Below, piece by piece: positions 1-12,230 of a stretch of 64,000 bases of DNA. The notes beneath the pieces are model-generated. The model was not told the DNA's origin. It made no database searches and saw only the letters and a program-made list of their open reading frames with translations. The first letter of the stretch is position 1. Each line of letters opens with the position of its first letter. A program made the translations under genes and the position numbers. This stretch comes from Paramarasmius palmivorus (taxonomy: Eukaryota > Basidiomycota > Agaricomycetes > Agaricales > Marasmiaceae), in the NCBI GenBank assembly GCA_037176845.1, contig JAYKXP010000024.1:496001-560000 (forward strand), written 5' to 3'.

Positions 1-2094
1 CGACCAAGTTCTCGGAAGAAAGTTCTTGATTCTGTCGAAACGCGATAAGGTGACCATAGCTGTGTGGCGAGCCAGGCTCGTCATCAGGAGCAAAGGTTGC
101 GTTCCCCCAAACATCATCACCACCCTGTTTTCACGGTCAGAGGAGTACTATGTAAGAGCCTCGGTAAAGTTACTTTACCTTTATCCACATACTGGCGCTT
201 CCTGCCCAGCTCAGGAATAGCTTTCTACGCTCCGCACGGGAGAAGAAACGTTCCAGGACTAACTCAGGACAGCGGAATCAGCAACTTGGCTAGAGTGCAT
301 TAAGATAAAGGGACTTGCCATAACTCCCAGCGGGATTCATCTGAACTGTATCTTTCATCTCACCGGACAAAAATGCGGCCATCGCCTTGGTCTTCAGGCC
401 GTACATGTCACTTTGCGAAATCACGAAACGTCGAGAATGGGACTCACTACTCCCTGAAAGGTATACTCGTATTCCTGTCGTGCCTCAATGAAGAGCTAAA
501 CAACCTACCAGATGTGTTCCAGCAATGGAGACGTAAGCTTCGATGTGATCCTGGAAGAGTATGTGAGCTTGTATTGTGGATCAGATCACGCAAAAACCGC
601 CAACCTCAACCTGCACAAAGAAATGTTACAAGGGCGTGTTATCGAATTAAACTTTCCGTACCCAATTCGGACCACCACCGCCATGGCTTGGAGATTCAAC
701 CCATTTGAAGCTAGGAAGTACCACCGTTAGGGAAGGAAGGTCTTCAAGTAGCCAGAATAAGACAACTTACAAATACTGTGACATTGCCATTGACTTTTGA
801 GTAATCCTGTATAACTAGATGACCACACACCAGTAGAACCTGGCAACGCGCCGCCGTCAGTACTTCAAAGTTCAGATATCATCAGGCGACGCACCGTGCA
901 ACCCATAGAGTGGGCGACGAGAACGGTCTTTTTCTTCTGTCTCTTCCTAAATGAAGCGTTCTCAGGGATCATAGCCATATTAACATATCTGATTACTGAC
1001 TTGAACCCTTCAATAGTCGTCTTGAGTCTCGAGAAGTATCCGTCTCTTTCTTCAAGATTATAATACGACAATCTCCAATCGTAAGGTGCAAGGTGCAGAT
1101 TATTTGTGTCGTAGTTTACCACTGCTAAGTTTTCCACAATCTTAGACCTGCGTGGGCGGCTGAGTAGGATGCTCCAAAGTCGAGGCTAGTATCACGCACC
1201 AAATCCAATAGCCCTGTATAAAACTACTCGCAGCATCTATGCCTTCCGCTGCGCGAACTTTTGCGCCTTGGGGATCAAGACCGGTGATCGGGTCCAACAT
1301 CATAGCCTGGATCCATCTATCACGGTTGAAAGTAACTTGTGAGAGCATGTTAAGTCCTCCCCACATCTTCTCGCGGAAAAACGGACGGTATTCGGGTGTC
1401 GTTGACCATGACTCCAAACCCTTTACGTGACAATACGGATAAGGTTGTTATTGTCAAAAAGTACGGAAGTACGACGCACCGTAGAAATGACACCAGGAAT
1501 GAGTACAACGGGATATGTTGCGGATAATCCTCGTTCAGACATCTGCTCTCCGACCTGAAACTCTCTTCCATCGCGATTGAATTTCCAGACCTCGGGAATG
1601 TTACTACGTAGGCGATTCCATTCCGTCTCTAGTCGCGAGAAATCGAAACCCGGAATTTCGGGTAGAGGGATATCGAATTCGTCCAGTAGTAACGTCAACT
1701 GTGCATGCATGTCTTGGATGTCGCTGGGTTGAACAAAGGCGAACGCTAGTAAAATGCCGACTGAAAAAAGGGCCTTCGAATTTTGTATGTAGAGATAGTC
1801 AAGTGACTACTCACGAAATATGCCCAAAGGAAAAAGGAATCTACGAGTGGCATAGAACGAGCGACCAGCGCGCAGCTAATGTTAATGACGATGATTAGTG
1901 GAGACGTGTAGGTAAACGGCACGTAGGCGTACCTTCTCTTCAGTCTTCTTCAACTTGTGCACTTGCTTCTTTAAATGCTCTTTCTCATTCTTGATACCTT
2001 CTCTACTCTCGTCGGGTCCTGATGATTCGGAATAGCTGGGGGTATCGATCGAGTCAGAGTCCGCTCGTGGTTTGGCGCGGTGGACTAGAACCAT
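1..2094 (-). CDS. LRO1: Phospholipid:diacylglycerol acyltransferase (PDAT/Lro1 type), 3' end cut by window edge
   Basis: This enzyme makes triacylglycerol by moving a fatty acid from a phospholipid to diacylglycerol, normally at the ER. The start is the ATG at 2094. The N-terminus is charged and followed, after an intron, by a hydrophobic segment encoded near 1810-1900 (residues such as PLIIVINISCALVA), fitting a type II membrane anchor. Then come the LCAT-family blocks: VVLIPG, GLESW (exon junction near 1420), WGG, APYDWRL and the nucleophile elbow AHSMG (near 900). Beyond 865 the frame continues through short exons reading KWVESPSHGGGGPNWV, DHIEAYVSIAGTHL, KAMAAFLSGEMKDTVQ and GGDDVWGN, which match the Lro1 C-terminal core. 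At least six introns are needed. The C-terminus lies beyond base 1. It is divergent from the G-patch gene, with about 180 bp between starts. The family is certain; exact exon borders are not. Confidence 0.93.
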
Positions 2095-2271
2095 TGTGAA
2101 AGAGTATATGCCTATGAAGGCTACTCAAGCTGGGCCTGATCTGCTTGAAATGACAGAAAAGGGAGGTCAGGTCGTGGTGGTAGAGAATCAGATGTTAGGC
2201 GCTCAAGCTGTCTAGTTACGCGCTTGTTTTGTACATAAGCATTTTTTCTTTTGCACACAGCGAAGAGCACG

Positions 2272-3768
2272 ATGGGTCTTTCGGGACGAAAGGTCAAGCA
2301 GCGCATTGGTGCTGACCCTAGAAATCTGACTTGGGCAGATGGTATGTTCACTTGACTACAAGCTTAGGGTTGAACTAAAAGCATTCTTTGCAGATGCGTC
2401 CAAGTTCGGTGCGACATATCTTGCGAAATTTGGCTGGAGCTCGTCTCAAGGCTTGGGAGTCGATGGGGAAGGAAGGACGTCACATATCAAGGTCAATCAA
2501 AAGCTCGATATGCTGGGTATCGGGGCGGCACAATCCAAGGACCCGAATGGCATTGCATGGAAACAGAACAAGGATTTTGAGAATTTGTTAAAACGGCTCA
2601 ATGCTGATAATACAGAGCCGGAGGAAGCTGAAATGAAAGGCAATGCCGATGAAGAGAAGGAGGACGCAAAGCAGGATGACGAGAAAGCGGACAAGAAGTC
2701 CAAGAAGAAACGGAAGAGAGAAGAGGAGAAAGAGGAAAAGAAGAAGCGACGAAAGAAATCTGAGGACGTCGCTGAAGATGAGAAAGCAAAGTCTGAAGGT
2801 GTCGACATGGACCTCACTGAAGGTTCGCGCTCTGAGACGCCTGCTACCCAGTCCAAAACCCCAACTGTTTCTCGTCCACGAGCGTGAGTACTTCCAAGAT
2901 TCCGATTTGGTGTATTATTGAAACATCATCTAACAGTCATCGAGCACGGCATATAGCTGCGAAAAGCTTTGCCTCTAAATCTGCCGCTGCCATATCCGAA
3001 ATCCTTGGTATTGCCTCGGGACCTTCGTCTTCTACATCCACTGCGGTGACTACCCCGTCAGGTTCACTGACACCCATCGAAACCGACGAGAACCTCGAAA
3101 AGTTGACCACATCAACAAAAAGCGTCGCAGACTACTTCAAAGAGCGACTCCTATCCAAATCTTCTGGTAGATCAACACCAGTTGTGTCTAGCATGTTGAA
3201 CCAAAGTTCATTACCCGTACGTGACGATGACGACGATGACACTCCACGAATCGGACTCGGAGCCTCACGAACCAAAGCTGTAGATGAAGATGACGAGGCG
3301 CCGCGAGGCGGGCTAGGTTCTGCCCGTATGACACTCGAGCAGACCACCTCGGCTTCTACGAGTGCATTGGCCACGTCCAAATTTGCTTCTATGTTCTCTT
3401 CGTTTGCCCCCGCGACCGCTTCCAAAGCGGATGCGCCAACGGAGCAACTAGAAGAAGCTGTAGACGAGGAAACTATAGAGAAGAATGATTCTGAGAGAAA
3501 GACAAAGAAGCGGGACGGGGAGAAAGAGAAACGGAAAAAGGATAAGAAACAAAAGGGGGCTGAAGTCGAGAAGTCAGATACCCCATCGGAGGAAAAGGAA
3601 GACGCTTCTACCTCTGAAAAGGAAAAGAAGAGGAAGAGAAAGGAGGAACGTAGACGAGCGAAAGAAAAAGCAGGAGAGTCGGAGGAGCAAGATCATGATG
3701 CCGGCAAGCAAGAGAGTAGAGAGGAGCGGAAAAAGAGGAAGAAGGAGAAGAAACAGCGGGAGAGTTGA
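2272..3768 (+). CDS. GNO1: G-patch nucleolar protein, PinX1/Gno1 family
   Basis: Family role: a cofactor of the DEAH helicase Prp43 in pre-rRNA and snoRNA maturation, and a telomerase inhibitor in animals. Exon 1 (2272-2341) starts MGLSGRKVKQRIGADPRNL, the near-invariant PinX1 N-terminus. Exon 2 begins at 2394 and carries the G-patch (FGATYLAKFGWSSSQGLG, then GRTSHIKV and KLDMLGIG). The GIAWKQNKDFENLL block follows. The rest is lysine/glutamate-rich and low in complexity, with several KKxKK nuclear/nucleolar signals up to the stop. A second intron at 2884-2936 joins SRPRA to HRARHIAAKSF. All three exons are in frame with no break. The tail contains repeats of the type DDDDTPRIGLGASR / DDEAPRGGLGSAR, which occur in fungal homologues. 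Confidence 0.93.
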
Positions 3769-3926
3769 AAGCTTGTATATACACTATACCAGTTTTATTA
3801 GCGTTGTGGGCTTTGAATCTGGTGCTTCACGAAAGGCCTATTGAACGCGAAGACCGGTCCGCAGATGCCGTAAGCAACGCGTGTCCCATGGCCGCGTCAG
3901 TTCGATTTTGTTCACTACTCACTACC

Positions 3927-5085
<1,159 letters not shown>

Positions 5086-5876
5086 ATGGAACGTTCCTCG
5101 AAGTGGCGAAGCAAAATACTTGAAGGACAGACTGTATAATTGCCTGTAGTTGGTAGGGATCCAAACATACAAATTGTTTGCAGATAGATGTTCAGGTCGT
5201 ATTGATCGACCGAATATGGCAAGAGAGGCCGGTTGGCATATTCCTGCCTGTGGCTCGATGTAGGAGCCTGAGATGGAGGTGGTCCTCCACAAGCTTTCCA
5301 TATTTTTGGCCACGTCGAAGATAGATGGTTCTGGTAGGTCTTTCCGTTCAATAACTATTAATATTCAGGAAGTCCTGCAAATGGGTACAATCTGGAGCCG
5401 TTACCCATGACGGTAATGATACAAATCAAACGGCACTTTCGAGCAGACGGCTAAGAAATCGTCTACTGAGATTCAGGGGGAACAGACAAAGTAATGGCGA
5501 GAAAGCAAGAATCAGACGTGCTTGCCGCCCAGCATTTCGTACCACGAAGTTGGGTTCTGAGTTCTGCAGAAGTGCTCTGGGCAGACCCGCTTGAACTTCT
5601 GAGAACGGTTGAACTTCCCACAGTGGGGTTGAGGATTCCATGTGATGGGAACATATTTCTTGATCTACTTGCTCCCCATTTTGTCTGCCAAGTCCATGTG
5701 ATGACTTTGGGTATACACTATTACCGCGATATTATGTGCTCCGACAAACTGCTTCTCGTCCTGCGCCACTTTCCTTGTAACCCCAGTATACATATAACGT
5801 CTCATATTCAACACCGGAAGAAAAAATCCACATTTAAAGGAGTCATCGGAAAATCCTTTTTCCGGCGGAATGCACC
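5086..5876. other. Intergenic region between PRE2 and the QutR-like gene
   Basis: About 790 bp. It must hold the PRE2 terminator and the promoter of the next gene. Short ORFs are present on both strands, including 128 codons at 5494-5880 on the plus strand, but none resembles a known family. I see no tRNA or repeat. Confidence 0.6.
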
Positions 5877-8494
5877 ATGAATCTCAGGGACTTGCTTCAT
5901 CCTTCTGACTCTTCAGGTGGTTGGGCACCCTCTCCGGGCCCTTCTAACAGACAGCAGCAACCCGAGCCCGTGAGTGTCCTTCTCCTCACAATAGATGTAT
6001 GGTGCTGAAACGCGACTCAGAGCAAGACGGAATCGAAGGCTCATACGATGCTTTCTGTGCCCCCTTCTCGTGCCCCTTCACCAGGCCCCAATCGTCATGA
6101 TCCAGGTTATACCAGAAAGGCTAGCATTGTTCTCATTGGAATGAGAGGAGGTGCGTCACAGTGTTTTAACTAGCAAGCAACAACTTACCTTTATACTAGT
6201 TGGCAAAACTACTCTTGGGACCATCGCCGCAAAAGCTCTCGGCTGGGAACTGGTTGACACCGATCAACTCATAGAAAAGCGCATCGATGTATCAATCGCC
6301 AGTTTCGTAGAATCGCGTGGATGGGAAGAGTTCCGAAAGATCGAATCCGAAATCCTCGAAACCAGTCTTCGCGCACATCGAACCAGCACGGTCATTGCAT
6401 GTGGAGGTGGCATCGTAGAACTCGGTAGTAATCGGCAATTGCTACAGAAATTCAGACAACATGGACCTGTCATCCATGTCCTTCGCGAGAAGGATGCAGT
6501 CCTCGAATTTCTACGGAATTCTCCTCAGTATCCGCCTTTACTTCACGAAACCGCCAAAGAAGCCTGGGATCGCAGAGAATCTCTTTTCAGGGACTGCTGC
6601 TCTTTCGAATTCGTCTCACTCACCGTTCCAATACCTCCTGCACCCGAAGGTTTCAAAGGTATTATCACGGCGGATCAGACGTTTGCTCTGAAGCCCGTTG
6701 AAGAAGACTTTTTTCGGCTCCTTCGATTCATCCATGGCGTTGACGTCAACAAAGTCGTTCTCAGCCCTCGCGGGCCCAGGACGTACTTTCTTGCCCTCAC
6801 ATATGAGGACATCAGGAAAGCAATCCCCGATCTCGAGGAAATATCGCTGGGAATCGACCTCTGGGAAATCAGAGCGGATTTATTGGCATCATACGACTTC
6901 ACATTCGTCTCTTTCCAAGTCGCCACTTTACGACATCATTCCACTCTACCCATCCTACTCACCTGGCGTACCGCGTCACAAGGTGGCAAGTACCCGGACC
7001 TCCCAACAAATGACCCCAAAGCTATGAAAACGTATCAACAGTTGATACACCATGCTCTGCGCCTTGGCGTGGAGTACATTGATTTGGAAAGCACTCTTCC
7101 CGAGAACATGTTTATGGAGATTGTCGCAAATAAGGGGAATACGAGTATCCTCGGATCCTACCATGATTGGAAGGGTAATCTTGTTTGGACGAGCCCACAA
7201 ACACGACAGCTGTATGATCGTATGGTGCGGTTGGGCTCAGATATCGTCAAGATCGCAAGTATGGCCAAGACGTTTGAAGATAACATGGGTCTTCGACAAT
7301 TTGTTGGAACATTGGATCGTAATGCGACGCCATTGCTAGCCATAAATATGGGTCCCGAAGTGAGCCTTTTTTTTCCTACTCCCATCATGACGATGTTGAT
7401 ATGTATGGTCATAGGGGAAAATATCTCGGGTTCTAAATCCAATCTTGTCCCCACTCTCTCATCCTTTACTACCTCGAGCAGCCGCGCCGGGGCAGGTCTC
7501 GTTCTACGAGTCTCAGACGATCCTCTATCTCACTGGACTCCTTCCAGCGAAGAAATACTACCTTTTCGGACGCCCCATATCCCATTCCATGTCGCCCACT
7601 ATTCATAATACCGCATTCTCCACTCTCGGCTTACCCCATACCTACGAACTCAAGGAGACCAAAACAGTCGACGAACTTCGCGAAGTTCTGGCATCTCCTT
7701 CGTTTGGTGGAGCCAGTGTGACCATCCCATACAAGGTTGAGATCATTCCTCTATTGACGCATATCTCGAGGCACGCCAGAATCATTGGAGCGGTCAATAC
7801 CGTAACACCTCATTCAGGCGGACGTGGATTCACCGGGGACAACACTGACTGGCGTGCCATCAAAACATGTCTCCAGCGTTCACTTACACCGTCCAATGTT
7901 GTCACCTCAACGACTACAGCGTTGGTGCTAGGTGCTGGAGGGACATCGCGAGCGGCATTGTACGCACTTCATCAGATTGGTGTCATCAACATATACATCT
8001 ACAACCGAACGAGGAAGAGAGCAGAATTGCTCGCTGAGGATTTCAGCAAGATCGACCCGCTCTTGCGCATTCATGTGTTGGACAAACTGGACGTCCCGTT
8101 ACCTTTCAGCCCAATGCCAACGATGATTGTGTCCACAATTCCAGCGACGGCGAGTGGGACTATGACGCCCAGCACAGAACCTATTGACATAGGACTTCGA
8201 CCAGAGCACTTATCATCCGCTGGAGGCGTCGCGATCGAGCTGGCATACGAGAGGAGAATGACTAGGTTACTAGAGCTGGCCCAAGAAAAAAGAGATCAGG
8301 GTATATCATGGGCGGTCGTGGAAGGAATCGAGTTGCTCCTCGAACAGGGTTATGAACAGTGTAGGATATGGACTTCAAGAAGAGCGCCAAAGAGTAAAGT
8401 GAGGCAGAAGGTGCTGGAAGCATACGCGAAGAGTAAAGGACCGACTGTGGGTCGAGAGACACCAGAACTGGCAACTGAAGACACTGACTCGTAG
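5877..8494 (+). CDS. QutR-like protein: shikimate kinase, type I 3-dehydroquinase and shikimate dehydrogenase domains
   Basis: About 820 residues in four exons (5877-5969, 6021-6150, 6200-7359, 7415-8494). The domain order equals the last three domains of pentafunctional AROM, without the dehydroquinate synthase and EPSP synthase domains. That architecture defines the ascomycete quinate repressor QutR/Qa-1S. A proline-rich leader of about 60 residues precedes the kinase-like domain with P-loop GMRGVGKTT, DTDQL and a GGG motif; the lid arginine expected in a shikimate kinase RPLL-type motif is replaced (QYPPLL). The dehydroquinase domain keeps WEIRAD, the Schiff-base/histidine pair (SYHDW; DIVKIAS) and NMGPEGKISR. 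The dehydrogenase domain keeps SHSMSP, VTIPYK and NTDW. Known: QutR senses pathway metabolites and blocks the activator QutA. Inferred: the same role here, supported by a quinate dehydrogenase gene about 7 kb downstream. An active bifunctional enzyme cannot be excluded because the dehydroquinase and dehydrogenase residues are present. Confidence 0.85.
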
Positions 8495-8846
8495 TTCATA
8501 CCCTTGCAACCACTGTATTTTTTTCTGTCTATGTACCTTGTAATAATAGCACTGTAGTTGTAGGTTACAATAATAATCGTGCCACAACCAAAAATGCATC
8601 ACTGCGATATCTGGCAGGTCGCTATAATCACATGCAACTAAACTCCACCACAGGCTCCACTCTTTCGTTTTTATTTTGTCATTGACTCAAGCACTTACTC
8701 TCATCATCACTTTCTGTACTCTTCACCGTAAGTGCCTTCGTTCATACCAGTTTTCGTTTCGCTCTTTTGACACGTCTTGAATCAGACCATAAAACTTAAA
8801 GCTTAAAGTCTTATAATCAGCCTGTGCACATAGGATCACAGTCACA
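8495..8846. other. Intergenic region
   Basis: About 350 bp between the QutR-like gene and the lipase gene, AT-richer than the flanks. It presumably contains the terminator of one gene and the promoter of the other. No other feature is visible. Confidence 0.5.
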
Positions 8847-10445
8847 ATGGTCTGGGTCCCTTTAATCGGCAGACTTTCAGTTAGAGAATATCTCGCACTC
8901 ATTTTCGGTTGTCTCTTTCTTGCCTTGGAGGGCGTTATCCGCGTTATCATCCTCTTTCTTCCGAAACCCATCATCAACTGGTTCTACGACCAATCTCGCT
9001 CCCTGTTCCACCGGTATGGACCCAAACGCAAAGCAAAACCAAAAGACAAGAAGATATCGGATAAGATTCTTCGCGCAAGAGATTTTGGAGAGTTGTGCGA
9101 TTTATACGGATACACGCCCGAGGAGCATGTCGTGTTGACCAAGGATGGCTATTTGTTGGGGCTTCATCGTTTACCTGCGAAGAAGGACGAACAGAACGCC
9201 AATCCTGGTACAAGTACCGGGAAGCCTGTCGTGTATCTTCATCATGGACTGTTGATGAACAGCGAAGTCTGGGTGTGTCTCACCGACGAGGAGAGGTCGC
9301 TTCCGTTTGTACTAGTGGAGCAAGGGTTCGATGTGTGGCTAGGAAACAATAGGTGAGCTTCGTTTCTACGACTTAAAGTAACATTTGAATAATATTCCCT
9401 GCAGAGGAAATAAGTACTCGAAGAAGAATATTCACCATGGGCCCAATACCACTCAATTTTGGGATTACAGGTTCGGACACTCCGCCTTTTAGTCCCAGTT
9501 GGTACTAAAATTTATGAATAGCATCGACGACTTCGCATGGCATGACATTCCTGATTCAATCCACTACATCCTTGATATCACCAAAGTTTCCAAGCTCAGC
9601 TACGTCGGTTTCAGTCAAGGCACCGCCCAGGCTTTTGCTGCCCTCAGCATCCACCCACAACTGAACGAGAAGATTAATGTTTTCATTGCATTGGCACCAG
9701 CTCTCAGTCCGGCCGGACTTGCTGCATCCATAGTCGACGGACTCATGAAGTCTTCGTAAGGAGTATTCTACTCTCAAGCTACATCTCACCCAATTCATCA
9801 CACAGGCCAACTCTCATGTTCTTGTTCTTTGGCCGAAAATCCATTCTATCCTCGGCAACTATGTGGCAGGCTATTCTGTACCCGCCGATATTTGCCAAAC
9901 TCATCGATTCATCTCTCATTTGGATGTTCGACTGGCATGGCAAGAACATCACTACAACACAGAAGATTGCCGCCTACGCTCACCTCTACTCCTTCGCATC
10001 AGTCAAGTCCGTTGTACACTGGTTCCAGATCATGCGGAATGGCGCTTTCCTGATGTACGACGACGACGTCATGTCCCCCGTAATGCGTACTTCTGTCAGC
10101 TCGTACCGACCTGCCAGATTCCCAACGAAGAATATCGTCACTCCAATTGTACTGCTTTACGGAGACTCGGATAGCTTGGTGGACATCGACTCGATGATGA
10201 AACAACTTCCGAAACATACGGAAGCGAGGAGGCTGTCTGGATACGAACATTTGGATATCCTGTGGGGCAAGGATGTGGATAGGGATGTTATACCGGAAGT
10301 GTTGGATGCGCTAAAGAAGTATTGTGAGAACGAGAAGCTGACGGGTATGGTGAATGGCATTGGAGCTAAACGACGTCTGGCTGAACTCGCAGAGCATGCA
10401 GAATCCACGGAAGTAGGTTCGGCCACCGATACCCCCCTCATGTAA
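8847..10445 (+). CDS. Membrane-anchored acid lipase / sterol ester hydrolase (Tgl1/Yeh family)
   Basis: Alpha/beta-hydrolase of the lysosomal-acid-lipase superfamily, which in fungi hydrolyses steryl esters and triacylglycerol on lipid droplets or at the plasma membrane. Four exons: 8847-9352, 9405-9470, 9532-9755, 9806-10445. The N-terminus has a long hydrophobic stretch (residues about 10-42) that should anchor it. The AB-hydrolase lid-type start (GYTPEEHVVLTKDGYLLGLHR) is followed by HHGLL, WLGNNRGNKYS, the nucleophile elbow GFSQG (Ser), the acid GDSDSLVD and the catalytic His in YEHLD. The complete catalytic triad is therefore visible. Intron 2 uses the weak donor GTTCGG. The C-terminal 40 residues are charged and unremarkable. 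The exact lipid substrate cannot be read from sequence. Confidence 0.9.
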
Positions 10446-11639
10446 TACATTCTTTTGTGTTGTACATCGTCTATATCATAGTAGAATCAATGGTACATCT
10501 GGAATTAAGAACACTTTTCGAGAGTTCTGGTTCACTATTCCGCTCCGATACTCGGAGTTTTCGGAGTTAACCGAACGAATAGTCTCGCAAAATCAGACAC
10601 TCGGCTTGTCATCGACGTTCTGCACTCTCCAGGTTGTATCCTCACCTAGGTGTGTTCTTTTTTCTACTTTGTGTCTACTTTGTGACTTACAGCAGTGCAT
10701 TCTTTATTAACAGAGTAAACACAATATGAGAGAAAAATGGAAGAAGAAGCGTTCTAGAAGGCTCAGGAGAAAGCGCAGAAAAATGAGAGCTCGTTCCAGT
10801 GCGTGTCGATTCAATCCTTTACCATCGTCAAGATTCTGATTCCCCACTACAGAGTAAATGCCCCTCGCGTGTATGGATTTACGAGAATTCAAACCCAAAG
10901 ATTTTGCAAAATCACTTGCGCATGCGTGTAAATGTCCCACTCATGGATGGGCCTTGCCTGCGATGAACTCTGTGAACTCAAGCAAAGCGTTAAACATACC
11001 CACCAGCGTTCTTTTCGCGCCATACCTTACCATCAATGGCCCTGGTCTTGATGGTACCGAACCTTGAAGGAACGATAGGCGCTACCTCCGTGGCCGCGAA
11101 CCAACTCTCTGCTTGATTCATCCAGTGTTTGCTTGTGTGGCTCAGTGGCTCTCAATGGCTAAAAAGTGGCATTGGCATCCTCGGCTGTGTTACTGACTGG
11201 CAATATGTCTTGACTCGCAGAAACGTGGCATAGAGCCGACCAATCATCCGAAGCACGATAACCAACGGAGTGCCTCCGAACAAGAATCACCACGACCGAT
11301 GATATTCCTAGTCGTCAACCTTGAATCTCATGCCTGTCTTGGTGCGCGAAATAAAAGCGTTGTTGACCGTTTCTAACTTGATCTAATAGCATGTTCATAT
11401 TCCGCCGTATGTTGACCCATTACGGACATGGAATATCCAAGGACCCGGAATCAATGTCCAATTTTTGGAGCTGGCCAAAGGCCAGACTTCCTGATTCGGG
11501 AGCGTGTTGTGGCCTTAAATCTTGCCTTTGGACTTGTTCATTGTCCTCGTACGTGGCCTCGATGAATACAATGGGCGATATTCTGGTATTTAACGCAGGA
11601 CGAACCTTCTCTCAACTGCCATCCTAACTAACTAACTCT
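10446..11639. other. Intergenic region without recognised gene
   Basis: About 1.2 kb. Only short ORFs under 80 codons occur, with no family resemblance and no plausible splice chain. A short imperfect repeat (CTCGGAGTTTTCGGAG) lies near 10550. The sequence immediately before 11640 has a TAACTAACTAAC run, probably 5' leader of the next gene. Confidence 0.5.
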
Positions 11640-12230
11640 ATGCCATCGACCAAGAGCTCGCCGAAGAAGGGTACTAGTCCGCGCAAGCCCGTGGGTCATC
11701 ACGCGATCCCAAAAGATCTGGTCGCCTTGAAACCCATCGAACCACCTTCTATGAAGAAAGTCATAGATGCTCTGAAGGAGGAGGAACTCAGGAAGATATC
11801 CCAAGTCTCGAGGGAATTTAGCATACTAGGAGGCGAGTATACTTCAGTATTTCTATATACCCTGAAGCTCAACCTTTTTGTAGCTGGTTCCTCTATGCCC
11901 GTGCCTTCCACCCCCAATCGCAAACGCACTCTCGAAAGCCACGCGCCTTCAACTACGCCCAAGTTTCCTGTCGCCTACGGCGGACCCGTGAGCGAAGCCT
12001 ATGTCAGCGATGTGAAGAGAAAGGGACATAGTGCTAGCCCATTTCTGCCTCAGTCATCGAAGAAACCCAAATTGGCGTCAAACCCTCGGGATGAATGGGC
12101 GATGGACGTGGATTTTCCAGCAGGTACCAATGGCGTAAATCCGAGAACAGGTATTCCTCAGAATTCGGCTCGCAATGTTGCTACGTCGCAGGTATTGAGA
12201 CAAGAGAAGCGGAAGAATGCAAGGGGTTGA
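11640..12230 (+). CDS. Hypothetical small basic, probably nuclear protein
   Basis: An uninterrupted ATG-to-stop frame of 196 codons. I do not recognise the family. The N-terminal 30 residues are rich in Ser, Lys and Pro (KSSPKKGTSPRKP), followed by a likely helix (KKVIDALKEEELRKISQVSREF) and then a disordered Pro/Ser-rich region with two basic clusters (PNRKRTLE and SSKKPKL) that look like nuclear localisation signals. The bases around 11837-11883 resemble a retained intron (GTATAC to GTAG), but removing them would break the frame, so I keep the single exon. The stop is followed by AT-rich DNA. Function unknown. Confidence 0.55.
   Translation: MPSTKSSPKKGTSPRKPVGHHAIPKDLVALKPIEPPSMKKVIDALKEEELRKISQVSREFSILGGEYTSVFLYTLKLNLFVAGSSMPVPSTPNRKRTLESHAPSTTPKFPVAYGGPVSEAYVSDVKRKGHSASPFLPQSSKKPKLASNPRDEWAMDVDFPAGTNGVNPRTGIPQNSARNVATSQVLRQEKRKNARG

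Noticed and set aside
2497..2856. Minus-strand Ser/Phe-rich ORF opposite the G-patch gene
   Set aside because: It is the antisense shadow of the Lys/Glu-rich coding region.
5494..5880. 128-codon plus-strand ORF between PRE2 and the QutR-like gene
   Set aside because: It has no family resemblance, and its end overlaps the start of the next gene out of frame.
5877..8494. Pentafunctional AROM protein
   Set aside because: There is no dehydroquinate synthase or EPSP synthase domain upstream. The preceding 800 bp hold no coding sequence of that kind, and a plausible ATG with leader is present.
10707..11067. Short ORFs on both strands in the 10.4-11.6 kb gap
   Set aside because: Each is under 80 codons with no domain and no usable exon chain.
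11837..11883. Possible intron in the small hypothetical gene
   Set aside because: It has GT and TAG ends, but at 47 nt its removal breaks the reading frame.
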